The position numbers and the translations under genes are program-made. From Phaeoceros laevis (lineage: Eukaryota > Anthocerotophyta > Anthocerotopsida > Notothyladales), in contig JBNGIQ010007798.1 in the NCBI GenBank assembly GCA_049999765.1, positions 1-41,133 on the forward strand: 41,133 nt of DNA, read 5' to 3'. The notes under the pieces are model-generated. The model was not told where the DNA came from. It saw only the letters and a list, made by a program, of their open reading frames with translations, and made no database searches. Each line of letters starts with the position of its first letter. The stretch's first letter is position 1. Below, piece by piece: positions 1-9,581 of this stretch.

Positions 1-430
1 CGCGAGTAGGTGTGTGTTGAGTGGGGGTGTTGGGGAGTATAATATGCAACCCACACTCGTGTTTAGGTTTAGCGAATACGCAATAGTTAGGGCACACGGG
101 AACGTGTACATAAAGTTGTTCACAAAAACGGTTGGCCATTACGCGGCTGTGTACATATGCACTTCGTGTGCTCATTATCTATATACGCACACTTTGCTAC
201 TTTGCTTGTGCATCAAGCTTGCATTCATGCTTTAGTAGAGTGTCTGAACATAGCATATGCACGAGGAGACGAAGTGATGGAGATGCGATGGCAGGCAGGC
301 GCGGGTGTAGCGGTAGTGAAGGAGGGCATGAGAAGAGGGGTCAAAGTGCAGTTGACCGAATTCAAGTTAGCAGTACCGAGGTCCGGAGCAACCTCAGGCT
401 GGAGACCTGTGATCTCGCCTTGTGTTTCCT
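1..430. other. No recognisable gene
   Basis: Low-complexity, mixed-composition plant-like DNA. The short open frames in several phases show no family resemblance. I see no RNA gene or transposon terminus here. Confidence 0.5.
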
Positions 431-432
431 AC

Positions 433-490
433 TAGTATATGTTGTTTCCTAAGTATATGTTGTTTCCTAGTAGTACTAGTATATGATGTT
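433..490. repeat. Short tandem duplication, AGTATATGTTGTTTCCTA unit
   Basis: An 18-19 bp unit, AGTATATGTTGTTTCCTA, occurs twice back to back. It is followed by a third partial copy next to CTAGTAGTACTAG. It is probably replication slippage. Confidence 0.7.
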
Positions 491-559
491 GGAAGTTTTT
501 GGTTGCTTCCTTCAATAAATAACTTGAAGATTTTTCAGAATTCTTGTAGTGTTAAAATT

Positions 560-1085
560 TTAGATGGATTCCATATGCAAAACATATGTGGTGCATGTGG
601 ATACTAATCAACATTGAATTCACACATTCAAGTTGATTGAAAGTATGTGTCTTCCACATGAGACTTCGATGCATATAGAATCCACATGGATTCAAACATC
701 TGTTACCAATATGGATGTTAATAAACATTGAAACTACATGGATTTAGAACATATGATATCCACAGGGACCTCAAACACCATTGAATCCATGTTGGACCAA
801 CCGTACAGCTTCCGTACGACCTTCAATTAACATTGAATCCATATGGAGTGAAACGTACATATTCCGTGTGGATCCTAATCAGCATTCAATCCATATCGAT
901 TGAAACACATGTCTTCCGTATGACCTACGGTCAATATTGAATCCACATGGATTGAAACGCATCTTTTTTGTATGGACTCTCATCAATACGGAATCCACGA
1001 GGAGGAAACGTATGAGTTCCGTACAGGCAGTGCTAAACATTGAAACCACACGGGTATCCGCCATTGATTTCAATGTGCTGCGAAT
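560..1085. repeat. Degenerate 52-bp tandem repeat, about 10 units
   Basis: The anchor ATTGAATCC (or a close variant) recurs at 613, 675, 727, 780, 832, 884, 936, 988 and 1039. Spacings are 62, 52, 53, 52, 52, 52, 52 and 51 bp. An earlier weak unit lies near 563. Each unit reads roughly ATTGAATCCACATGG, then TTGAAACGTAC, then TTCCGTATGGA. Units are diverged, so the array is old. Open frames across it follow from the repeat rather than from coding. Confidence 0.85.
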
Positions 1086-1220
1086 CCGTGTGGAAATCGC
1101 GTGGATTTTTGTCAAAGATTCCGCGCAGAAAAACCACCACGTGGATTCAACACGGAATCAAGGAGGGGTAAGATTTGAGATGTATGTTGTCCCAGTCCAC
1201 TGTGTTTTTGGGGACCGACA

Positions 1221-1403
1221 ATGAACATGGCCGGAGGTCGGCAGCCGAAGTGTTTTTCCTTTTACATTATGGCGAGAGGACGTCAGCCAGGAATTTATAG
1301 TTCATGGGAAGCCATTTGTGAGCAGTTTAGGAATCCCAACGAGCCATGTTTCTCCCCACCGCTGTTCAAAGGATTTCATACGCTGCCCGAAGCAGAAGCC
1401 TAG
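1221..1403 (+). pseudogene. Orphan RNase H1 N-terminal / caulimovirus viroplasmin-type domain
   Basis: The reading frame contains FYIMARGRQPGIYSSWE, then FKGFHTLPEAEA, then a stop. This matches the small RNA:DNA-hybrid-binding domain at the N terminus of eukaryotic RNase H1. The same fold occurs in plant pararetrovirus viroplasmin and some plant retroelement polyproteins. Seen: the aromatic-lined GR-PGIY-SW core, the terminal FKGF-L-EAEA helix, and a 6-8 residue insertion (NPNEPCFS) between them. Not seen: a catalytic RNase H domain or any virus gene within reach, so it is a broken fragment or one exon of a host gene. The frame stops right after the domain. Host RNase H1, a retroelement or an old viral insertion are all possible sources. 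Domain call fairly sure, origin not. Confidence 0.65.
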
Positions 1404-2164
1404 ATTGTAAAGGTGTTAGGGCCAAGGGCTACCCTTCCAATGTACTAGTGACCGTATGATGTAAGGTAAAAGCTTTGGTATAAGGTGGGTGAGCTTGCAA
1501 GAGGCAGGATGAGTCTGGTGGTGGAGAGTAGTTTTATTGGTCGAGCCTGACCTGGGTGAATGAAAGTGTGAACTTTGCTTGTAAATTTGAGATGGGGAGC
1601 ATGTGTGGTGCTAGGGTGCTGGTGTATTTCTGGCAGACGGCGGGCGATGTCTATGTTTAGGCGAATTTGAACCGGGAATCTACTTTTGCAGGATTAGGGT
1701 TTGATGCTTGGTGGCTGGTAGGGGTGGACCTTTGGGTTGCCATCGCGTAATACATAAATGAGGTGTGAGAAGCTTTGCGCATCGTGCTGCCCTGCGATTT
1801 CTGGCGGTAGTTGCCATGTGTCCTTTGTGCTATCAGGAGACCTCCTGATAATGAGAGTAAGGTTGCCGGTGAATTATTTATTACATAGTGAGCACTGGTA
1901 TTGGTCAGGATTTGGAATTGTTGGGATGCATGCGGGGAACTGAGGGTGGGATTTGAAAAAAGATGTGCCATGTGTCGGTGGTGTTATGTATGGTACATTG
2001 CTGGTGACGTGAGGGAAATGTGATGTAGGATACGGTGACCGTCAAGCTGGTATGCAGGGGCATGTACACTGTTACAAAGAAGTCCAGCTAACTGATATTT
2101 GAAAGTGGATAATGTTATGAGGTTGTTTGCAAATCTATTGTGCATCCTGAGTAAGGGCTCATAT
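1404..2164. other. No recognisable gene between the orphan domain and the copia element
   Basis: Neither strand gives a frame with family resemblance. The 104-codon minus-strand frame at 1657-1971 has no recognisable motif. The sequence just before the LTR (about 2158-2162, CTCAT) resembles ATCAT after the downstream LTR and may be a decayed target duplication. Confidence 0.45.
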
Positions 2165-2419
2165 TATTATAAAAATACACATGTATTTAAGTAGGCAGTG
2201 CGTATAGTAAATAAATAATAGTTAAATAGATGAAATGTCATAAGACGCAACCTATGTAAAGGTCATGACTAAACGTCGTGACCTAAAACCAACCGCCGTC
2301 CTTACGACAGGACGCGGCCAACCGCCGCCGCCTCCTTGAAGAGGAGCGTGCGCGCTAAGCAAAATACTCTTTTCTTGATCTACTTCTAATCTATGCATTC
2401 GATCCTAGCTTGATCTTCA
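2165..2419 (+). repeat. 5' LTR of copia element 1
   Basis: Matches 10711-10966 over its whole length, including ATGTATTTAAGTAGGCAGTG, GACGCAACCTATGTAAAGGTC and GAGGAGCGTGCGCGCTAAGC. It ends in TTCA, keeping the usual terminal CA. The start (TATTATAAAA) lacks the usual TG, as does the 3' copy. Confidence 0.93.
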
Positions 2420-2431
2420 TGCTATCAAAGC
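2420..2431 (+). promoter_or_regulatory. Primer-binding site (initiator tRNA-Met type)
   Basis: TGCTATCAAAGC lies directly after the 5' LTR. It matches the usual plant copia site TGGTATCAGAGC at 10 of 12 bases. First-strand synthesis would have been primed here. Confidence 0.8.
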
Positions 2432-2443
2432 GGGAGCATCCAG

Positions 2444-3250
2444 ATGGATCCCGCTGCACCCAAATCCACTTGTGCAGTCTGCAATTGTGATTCTGTAGAC
2501 TGCATCAAGAATCTAATGCATGAACATTTTAGACTAGTTCTACAATCTTTAAAAATGTCTCTTGCAAAAAGATTTGGGTCCCTAGCCGAATCCTTCCTTG
2601 CCGTTGCAATGCATCACTATTACAGTTGAAATTGTAGCGCAATGCCTGGAAGAAGAGGTCGAAAATCTGCATCAGGTTGTCCAGAGGGTGTCCAGCAGGA
2701 AAGACTTCACACTTTCCTGTCAAATTCCGTTCAACCTGCATTCAGAAGACAAAATCCTGTCAGCCAGCGTATCGTTAAGAGAATCCCGAGTCCAGATCCT
2801 CTTGCACACATCAAAACTGAAGTTAGAGGAAAGTTGCAGCAAGCAAACAAAATTTCAGCTGCTAAGAATCATGCATTTACTAAAACCAAGGCCACTTTGT
2901 GTCAACAGTGCACGAATCACTTCAATTCTTTTCCTTCACCCTCAGATCAGTTGCTTGTTGAGGTGTACGATGTCATAAAAGCCAATGCTGCACGATCCCT
3001 TAGACACATCAGGGACATTTCAGAAAAACTTGATGACACATTTTCTAAGGTAGAAGCACTGTCACTACAGCTACGTACCTTGTCAATACCTCAACAGCAA
3101 GTGGAACCTAAAACTCGTTATGGCTTCAGGCACATGAAAAATCATGGCTCGCCCGTCATCAAACAAATGCAAGATGCACTAGATGATTTTGACTTCAAGG
3201 CTGCAGAGATAATCAACGCCCTCAGAAAGAAGGGCAGAAACCCTGTCTAA
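2444..3250 (+). pseudogene. Extra ORF upstream of copia gag (one internal stop)
   Basis: One frame runs from ATG at 2444 (MDPAAPKSTCAVCNCDS) to a stop at 3250, broken only by TGA at 2627-2629. It has a Cys-rich start (CAVCNCDSVDC) and a likely coiled coil near the C-terminal half (RDISEKLDDTFSKVEALSLQ). It ends just before the RG-rich gag start at 3260. Standard copia elements have no separate protein here. It could be an N-terminal extension of gag or a lineage-specific accessory ORF. I recognise no family. An overlapping frame from 2598 also reads protein-like (LEEEVENLHQVVQRVSS), so an old frameshift is possible. Confidence 0.55.
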
Positions 3251-3259
3251 CATCCATGA

Positions 3260-3959
3260 ATGTCATATAGGGGTAGAGGTGCAAGAAATCCACCTAGCAG
3301 AGGTAGACCGACTGGTCGAGGCCGTGGTACATCAAGGGGAAGCGGTCACACAATTCCTGTTCCAGCTACACTACCTGAGTTTGGCGTTCTAGCTGTAGAC
3401 CCTTTCGACTTTAACAGTAACTCATCCTCTCAACAGTCGAACACATCCATACCTCAAGGTCCCGCACCAAGTGCACAGTCAAGTACACGCACTGCTGCGC
3501 AAATACAAGCACTTAGACAAGTCTTAGCCTCACATGTAGTCCATACCATGGCAGTACCCGCTGGTACAGTGAACAACACCACTGTTCACAACTTAAAAAT
3601 AGATTTCAAGGAGAAGGATAGGTTCTCGGGTACTCAATTTGATATCTGGGCTCTCCGAGTCAAAACCATCCGTAGAGAACATGACTTATGGGATGTCGTC
3701 ACTGGAACCTTGGTAAAACCAGACCAAGCTGCAACTTAAGCAGATAAGGATGCTTGGAATAAAAAGGACTTTACGTGCACTAGGTGTAATCCAAGCTACA
3801 CTGGATGGGTCAATGATGGACTATACCCGAGATGCTGACTCAACCCAGGATGTTTGGGATGCCTTAACCCAAGCGTATCAAGTGGTAAATGGGACTTCAA
3901 CGGTAACAGCTACTCGGTCCTACTATAACTGCAAGATGAAGGAGTTAGATACCATTGAA
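3260..3959 (+). pseudogene. Copia gag, N-terminal part
   Basis: Opens with an Arg/Gly-rich stretch (RGRPTGRGRGTSRG), then a Gln/Ser-rich linker. From about residue 115 it has the conserved copia gag fold (DRFSGTQFDIWALRVKTI, then HDLWDVVTG). A stop at about 3737-3739 and a frameshift near 3755 divide it. The next frame continues with DSTQDVWDALTQAY and ends KMKELDTIE, where the nested element enters. Reading resumes at 7132 with EAHVSKFRTLTSKL, which proves both parts were once one gene. Gag forms the particle that packages element RNA. Confidence 0.88.
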
Positions 3960-4292
3960 TGAATGAACACTTGCCGATCTGGGCATCAGGCCAACCGGGT
4001 GACAAAAAGGCCACGTACTCGACTCGATCTAAGGACCCTGTGCTATGTTTCCTACCTCTCTAACTACCTATCCGTCCCTCTCCTACTTCCCTAAGAGCCC
4101 ACCTCCTTACGCCATAAGGAGGATTAGGGCAGCCTTAAGTAAGGTGGGGGGAAACCTCCCTCTTACTTACATGAGGGCCCACCCACCTTCCTTCTCAAAA
4201 GGAAGGTGTAGGGCGGCCTAATGTAAGAAAGATGGGAGGGGGAACTAGCTCGTGTGGTTCCTTTGTGGGGTTATCGCGTCCCTAGTAACCAC
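3960..4292. repeat. Left terminal direct repeat of the nested element
   Basis: Begins GAATGAACACTTGCCGATCT and ends TAACCACGTGTG. By eye it differs from the right copy at about 15 positions plus a 4-base indel, roughly 95 percent identity. That suggests a fairly recent insertion compared with the decay of the host copia. Confidence 0.9.
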
Positions 4293-4960
4293 GTGTGGTC
4301 TCCTGATGGGTCCTTGGTTTTGTGTCACAACGGATCAGGAGGAACATCGTGTCCAGGTGCAGGTTAACGGGTGGAAATAGGTGACTGGAGGACGGCACGG
4401 TGGTCTGACACCCTCCTTGTTAGGGGAGACTGAATCTGAACCTTATTGCGGTCATGTAAAGGCAATGGGAGTGGGCATCGTAGTGCTAGGCTCCACAGGG
4501 TAGGTTACTGGGTTGAGATCCGCAAGATTCACGCCCCTTGACCCCTTATTTGAGTCCAAGTAAGAGCGTTGTCACATTCAGGAGGGAATGATAGTTGTTT
4601 GAGAGTTATTAGACAGGCCAAGAGAGTAATTAAACGGACAACCCCCGGCTTTGATTGGCCATGTTCAGTCGTCCGACCAGGGGGGCAGTCTGTCCCTTCA
4701 ACATCAGGCTGGCCAGTTACTTTTCCAGCTACTTTTGTACTAACGAAAAGTTGGGATCCTTCTCTCGGAAGACAAGGAAACTTGAAACATCTTGTTGGAA
4801 GGGACTTGGGTTGTCATACTCTCGTCAATCCTACTAAGTTGTTGTTGTTGCAGTTCAAATGTACAGGTGGGTGAGACTTCGTTGCGGTTGATGTTGCTGC
4901 TATTGTTGCTATAGAGCTCACATTTTTTGGGCCTCTTCTCTCAGTGCTTCATAGTGTGCA
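4293..4960. other. Unassigned internal part of the nested element
   Basis: Opens with an inverted repeat TCCTGAT (4301-4307) / ATCAGGA (4334-4340). A plus-strand frame at 4569-4874 has no recognisable family. It may be captured or untranslated sequence. Confidence 0.4.
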
Positions 4961-4963
4961 TCC

Positions 4964-5718
4964 TTGCCGCGTTTGACGGGCTTGATCAAGCGCCATTTTG
5001 ACAAGCTGCCTTCCAAGCTTGTGCCCTGCAAAACAGGCCCTCAAGCTTGCACTTTTGCTGCCGACTCAAGGTTTGGCCGTGAAAGTCACTCTCATGCGTT
5101 ATGCAGGGGCAAGTCTACTGACTTGTTTGTTTGCAACTGGCTTGTTGATATTTATGCAAGATGTGGTGATTTAGAAGATATAACCCAGATTTTTGACAGC
5201 ATGGATGCAAAAGACGTGGTGATATAGATTACCCTGATTGTTGGGTATGTAGGTTATCGTGGACTGCCTTCTGAAGGCGTGTACAAGCGCCTGTGCCATA
5301 CAGAAGAGCAAGGAGCTGCATTCGAGGATCGTCAAAGAAGTTTGCTGGGCACCCGCCTGGTGGACATGTTTGCAAAATATGATGGGCTGGAGGATGTGCC
5401 TGTGCCATATAGAAAGGCAGGGACCTGCGTGCGAAGATTGTCAAAGAGGTCGACTGGATGATGTAGTGCTGGGCACCCGCCTGGTGGATAGGTATGCAAA
5501 GTATGGTGAGCTGGAGGATGCGCGCCAGGTTTTTTAACGGCATGGACCCAGCATGGACCGTGTGCAAGCACTGGCACCCTACGGACGGGCAAGGAGCTGC
5601 ACCCAAAGACTGTCAAAAAGAGGACTGTTGGATATTGTGGTGAGCAGCTGCTGGTGGACCTGTAGGCAAAATGTGACGAACGGGAAAGTGCACGCCAGGT
5701 TTTGACAGGACGGGTATG
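4964..5718 (+). pseudogene. PPR (pentatricopeptide repeat) protein fragments, plant organelle RNA-binding type
   Basis: The first piece reads DLFVCNWLVDIYARCGDLED, then ITQIFDSMDAKDVV, a textbook plant P-L-S PPR motif. It is followed by frameshifted copies containing LGTRLVDMFAKYDGLED and LGTRLVDRYAKYGELEDARQ. A third copy near 5585-5705 has stops in every reading. Around 5259-5300 CLLKACTSACAIQKSKELHS gives the typical start of the next repeat. PPR proteins bind organelle RNA for editing and processing. Here at least three repeats are shortened and out of frame, so no functional protein is made. The block lies inside the nested element, suggesting gene-fragment capture. Confidence 0.88.
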
Positions 5719-6213
5719 AGGGGAGAGCATGTTTTTGATAGCTTAGTAGAATGGTTTGCGAGAGACAGAGAGGGCGTGATTCGAGCAATGTTACGCTAAC
5801 ACTGTTACGCTAACATGTTTGTCGGGGCCAGAGAAGAGGGAACATCAGGTGAGGTATGGAGTGGAAGAAAAGTTCTTACATTTGATCATACAAGAGTGCA
5901 TATAATCGTAAAGGAACTTGTAACATCCTCCTAGCGGGGGTGATCATGAAGAGTCCTAAAATTGTTGTAATCTGTGTTCATGGCGGGCTAGTCTTTCTAA
6001 TAGTGTGTTGGTATCGTTGTCAATGTTGAGTGAATGAACATTTGTCAATCCGGGTACCAAGATCTTGTGTTGTGAGGTGACTTCTGATTCCCTTGGTAAT
6101 GGGGTCTACCAAATGCTGATTGCCATGTTGTCTTGCATGGTGTAGATCTGCGGACCTTCACATCTAGGAGTCCACATAAAGAAAGCCATGTGAGGGAGGC
6201 CCGCAGTTATTCC
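5719..6213. other. Unassigned internal part of the nested element
   Basis: No frame with family resemblance. Contains a short direct repeat, GTTACGCTAACA twice near 5790-5815. Confidence 0.4.
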
Positions 6214-6735
6214 TTAGTAAGCCGTGGAATCGTCATCACTAAGATTGTCTGATGGAGTGTCGATGATCGAGGTGCTGTCATAGAGAGAAGAGGTTCCAGA
6301 GTCCTGACTGTTTGAATCTCCCAGTAGGGGTGTGTTACCCCTAGGGCTGATGGGCGGTAGCTGCAGCTCCACTTGTTGGTCCCGTTGTGCTGTACGCACC
6401 GCAGTCTCTCTCTTATCCACCTCGTTCACCTCCCAGTCCGCGAGATCCCATGAACTAATGAGGTCCCGAATATACTGGCACAAGGAAATTTTCTCTTCCA
6501 GATCAAACCCGGCTCTTAAGGTAGTATGAGCCAAACTTCTGTTCCCAGTCATGTTTAGTTAGGACATCCACATCGAATTCGTTAGTATGAAGATAGGCGT
6601 TCACCATTTTCCAGAACATTACATATTCTTCTTTGACTATGCGTGTAAGCATCATATGTTTGTATCGCATGTGGACTTCCAAGTGCGATAGGGAGTAGTA
6701 GAGAACGGCGCAGTTAGGACACATGGAGCAGTTCC
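6214..6735 (-). pseudogene. C2H2 zinc-finger-like ORF with acidic Ser/Asp-rich tail, one frameshift
   Basis: The minus strand reads CPNCAVLYYSLSHLEVHMRY, then KH: a Cys-X2-Cys-X12-His-X4-His finger. A mostly helical, charged region follows (DVLTKHDWEQKFGSYYLKSR). One frameshift near 6515 joins it to a second frame (FDLEEKISLCQYIRDLISSW) that ends in an acidic, Ser-rich tail (DTPSDNLSDDDSTAY). It has no transposase or integrase signature. It could be a captured host gene or an element-specific protein. I do not recognise the family beyond the finger. Confidence 0.55.
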
Positions 6736-6767
6736 ATTTTCCAGCATTTGCGTGCCTTCATTGAATG

Positions 6768-7110
6768 AATGAATGAACACTTGCCGATCTGGGCATCAGG
6801 CCAACCGGGTGACAAAAAGGCCACGTACTCGACTCGATCTGAGGACCCTGTGCTATGTTTCCTACCTCTCTAACTACCTATCCGTCCCTCCCCTACTTCC
6901 CTAAGAGCCCACCCACCTCCTTACGCCATAAGGAGGATTAGGGCAGCCTTAGGTAAGGTGGGGGGAAACCTCCCTCTTACTTACGTGAGGGCCCACCCAC
7001 CTTCCTTCTTAGAAGGAAGCTGTAGGGCGGCCTTACATAAGAAAGATGGGAGGGGGAACTAGCATGTGTGGTACCTTTGTGGGGTTATCGCATCCCTAGT
7101 AACCACGTGT
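6768..7110. repeat. Right terminal direct repeat of the nested element
   Basis: Second copy of the 3960-4292 repeat. Its left edge has one extra GAAT unit, and both copies are preceded by CATTGAAT. It ends at CACGTGTG, followed by the GAAGCACATG duplication and then resumed gag coding. Confidence 0.9.
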
Positions 7111-7125
7111 GAAGCACATGTAACC

Positions 7126-7627
7126 ACCATTGAAGCACATGTTAGCAAGTTTCGGACACTTACATCAAAGTTATAATTAAGTGGTACAACAACAACTGAA
7201 ATACATGGTGCAATCGCCCTACTTCTCTCGCTGCCAGAAAGTTACAGAACCTTTGTGAGCAGCTATAGCTCAACACTTCGCAAATGTGCAACAAGCTACC
7301 CCTGCATGTCAAAACCCAGCCGTGCATTTATCTGACCTGGTTGGTGCTCTTCTCAAGGAAGAGGCAACAAGGAATGCAAATCGAGGTGGCACCTCTCACA
7401 GAGGAGAGGCTTCAAACAGGGTGCTCTACACTCAGAGAGGCCCTAGAAGGCCACCACCTCGGCAACCTTGGACAAACACCAACAGCTCCATTACTAAGAA
7501 GCGTCCAGGGGCTTCTCCAACTAAGAAGAAGGGTCCTTGCAACTGGTGCCTAATACCAGGACACTTTGAATCTGAGTGTTGGAAAAAGAAGGCAAATGAG
7601 CCTCGACGGGTTGCACCACTATACTAA
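7126..7627 (+). pseudogene. Copia gag, C-terminal part with zinc knuckle
   Basis: Gag resumes as EAHVSKFRTLTSKL, has one stop, continues LLLSLPESYRTFVSSY and shifts frame near 7285. It then reads LVGALLKEEATRNANRGG and the CCHC knuckle CNWCLIPGHFESEC (Cys-X2-Cys-X4-His-X4-Cys), which binds packaged RNA. A stop follows directly. Confidence 0.9.
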
Positions 7628-7900
7628 GATGCCACCTAGACAGGAAGTCCTCTTGGATGATGACAGAGGTCTTGCAATAGCTGGGGTAGGCACTGTACCT
7701 GTACTACTAACCAACAAGTGCACCATCAATCTTATGGACGTGCTTCACGTTCCAACAATGGTCAAAAACCTTGTGTCGGTTAGTAAGTTCCAAAAACAGC
7801 ATAGCCTAGCTATCTCCTTCATAGGACTCGACTGTTTCATAACCGATCCACAGTGCAAGACCAAGGCCCTAGCTACAGGCAAACCTGTCAATGATTTGTA
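7628..7900 (+). pseudogene. Copia protease remnant lacking the catalytic Asp segment
   Basis: The back half of a copia aspartic protease is clear: GLAIAGVGTVPVLL, LMDVLHVPTMVKNLVSVSKF. The catalytic DSGA motif, normally about 40-60 residues upstream and after the zinc knuckle, is missing. Only about 20 codons separate the knuckle from this block, so a deletion removed it. Polyprotein processing would be impossible. Confidence 0.8.
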
Positions 7901-8865
7901 TGCACAAGTTTGACTTCACTTCCAAGTTTGGGCTGCCTGCACCATCTGTCCAGGTTAGCCAAGCAGCTTCCAGGGATCAGCAGTCAATGTTGTGGCATTG
8001 TAGGCTTGGGCATGCAAACTTTGACAAGATCAAAGCAATGATAGCCGACAATACTCTATACAAAGAAAAATTCTTACTTAAGTTCGTAGATAAACAATTC
8101 TGCGAGGCTTGTGCTTTTGGGAAGCATCAACGATTACCATTCAGTGACACTAACCCAACAACAGCTACAAAGTTACTTGAGGTTGTGCACTCAGACTTAT
8201 GTGGACCCATGTCCACCACATCTCTCGGAGGTGCAAAGTATATCCTCTCATTCGTAGATGATTGGAGCTGGTATACCATCATCTTCTTCATCAAGAATAA
8301 AAGCCAACCATTAGGCTGCTTTCAGGAATATGTAACCTTCGCACAAAGGCAAACTGGGGAGCTAGTAAAAACCTTACGCAGTGATGGAGGGGACGCGTAC
8401 CGCTTGGATGAGTTCAATGCTTATTGCCGCTCACTTGGGATTGCTCGCCAGATCACTGTCCCATATACCTCCGCACAAAATCCACTTGCGGAGTTAAACA
8501 ACAAGCATCTGCAACAAGCTGCAAAGTCCTTGCTTAAGGTCTCGTGCTTGTCCAGGGGATATTGGGCAGAAGCTGTTGCTACAACAAACTACATCAAGAT
8601 TTGCCTTCCAACCAAAGCTTTTAGTGGTGCTACACCCTATGAGAGGTGGACATCACACAAGCCACGAATTAATCATCTCAGAATTTTTGGTGCTCCAGCA
8701 TGTGCTTACCTCGCTGAGGACCAACGAGTCAAGCTGGACTATAAGGCCCGGAAATATGTTTTCTTGGCTATACAGAAGGTATCAAGGGGTATAAACTCTA
8801 TGATCCTGACACTCGCACAACAACACATGCTAGAAGTGTACTTTTTAGTGAACTTGCACTGCTAG
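7901..8865 (+). pseudogene. Copia integrase
   Basis: GAG-pre-integrase HHCC zinc site (WHCRLGH, then FCEACAFGKHQR). The catalytic core has Asp in VVHSDLCGPM, Asp in LRSDGGDAYR at 8383 and Glu in NPLAELNNK at 8491, 35 residues later: the DD35E triad is complete. The C-terminal block includes PYERWTSHKPRINHLRIFGA and KLDYKARKYVFL. A frameshift near 8780 moves the continuation (YDPDTRTT region) to another frame. Upstream, the protease block runs in a different frame. Confidence 0.93.
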
Positions 8866-9581
8866 AACCTCCACAGCTAGCCCCATTGAGCACACAAGCT
8901 TTCAGCAGTCATTCAGAAGACATAGAGACAGGTGTACAGTCTACTGATCAGTTAACCACTAGTCAGGCACCTGCACAAGCTGCTACACCACAAGTACAGC
9001 CATCTAACCCTCCTGCTGCAGTCCATCATCCAGTCATAGGTCAACAAAGCTCACTAGATGATCAGGTCGAGGAACTAAGCAACTTCCCCGATGATGCTAA
9101 GTCTAGTTGAGTCTCCCATGACCAAGGTGTGACAAATAGTGATGATGATGAGCCTGGGCATATAGAGGATAACGATGGGTTGGTACAAGGGGTTGATAGC
9201 ATAGTACCTGCACATGCAGAAGTCTATGTACCTGAAGAACCTATAAGGAGAAGTGCAAGGAGGCCTACCTCATCGCCAGATGAGTGGCAAACACCTCCGC
9301 TAACATATAACTCATTCCTTGTTGAGGAGCAAGGTGAACATGTGGACTTAGGCGAGCCACAGTCTTATAAGGAAGCAATCAGCTCACATGAGGCTGCAAA
9401 ATGGCATGTGGCTATCCAATCAGAATACCAATCTCTCATAGATAATAAGACATGGGAACTGGTAGAATTTCCACTAGGCCGCAAGGCCGTCACATGTAAA
9501 TGGGTATTCAAAATGAAATTAGCACAAGACAACACTATTGCAAGATACAAGGCACGCCTTGTTGCTCATGGATACAGCTAG
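8866..9581 (+). pseudogene. Copia IN-RT linker and start of RT
   Basis: A low-complexity, acidic Ser/Gln/Pro-rich linker, as usual between copia integrase and RT, with a stop near 9110. The RT start is recognisable as AKWHVAIQSEYQSLIDNKTW, then TCKWVFKMKL and YKARLVAHGYS, ending in a TAG stop at 9579-9581 inside the RT. Confidence 0.88.

Larger units (their letters stand above)
3960..7125. mobile_element. Non-autonomous element nested in copia gag, with 335-bp terminal direct repeats and captured gene pieces
   Basis: Nearly identical direct repeats bound a 2.5-kb middle that encodes no transposition enzyme. Gag is interrupted exactly at ACCATTGAA, and this 9-mer is present on both sides (3951-3959 and 7126-7134), as a target duplication would leave. 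The middle holds PPR fragments on the plus strand and a C2H2-finger ORF on the minus strand. Terminal direct repeats suggest an LTR-type non-autonomous element (LARD/TRIM-like). I found no convincing primer site or purine tract, so the class stays open. A 21-bp duplication around GAAGCACATG (7111 and 7133) blurs the right edge. Confidence 0.75.

Noticed and set aside
3960-7110. Helitron as the nested element
   Set aside because: It has terminal direct repeats and a target duplication, and no CTRR end with a 3' hairpin was seen.
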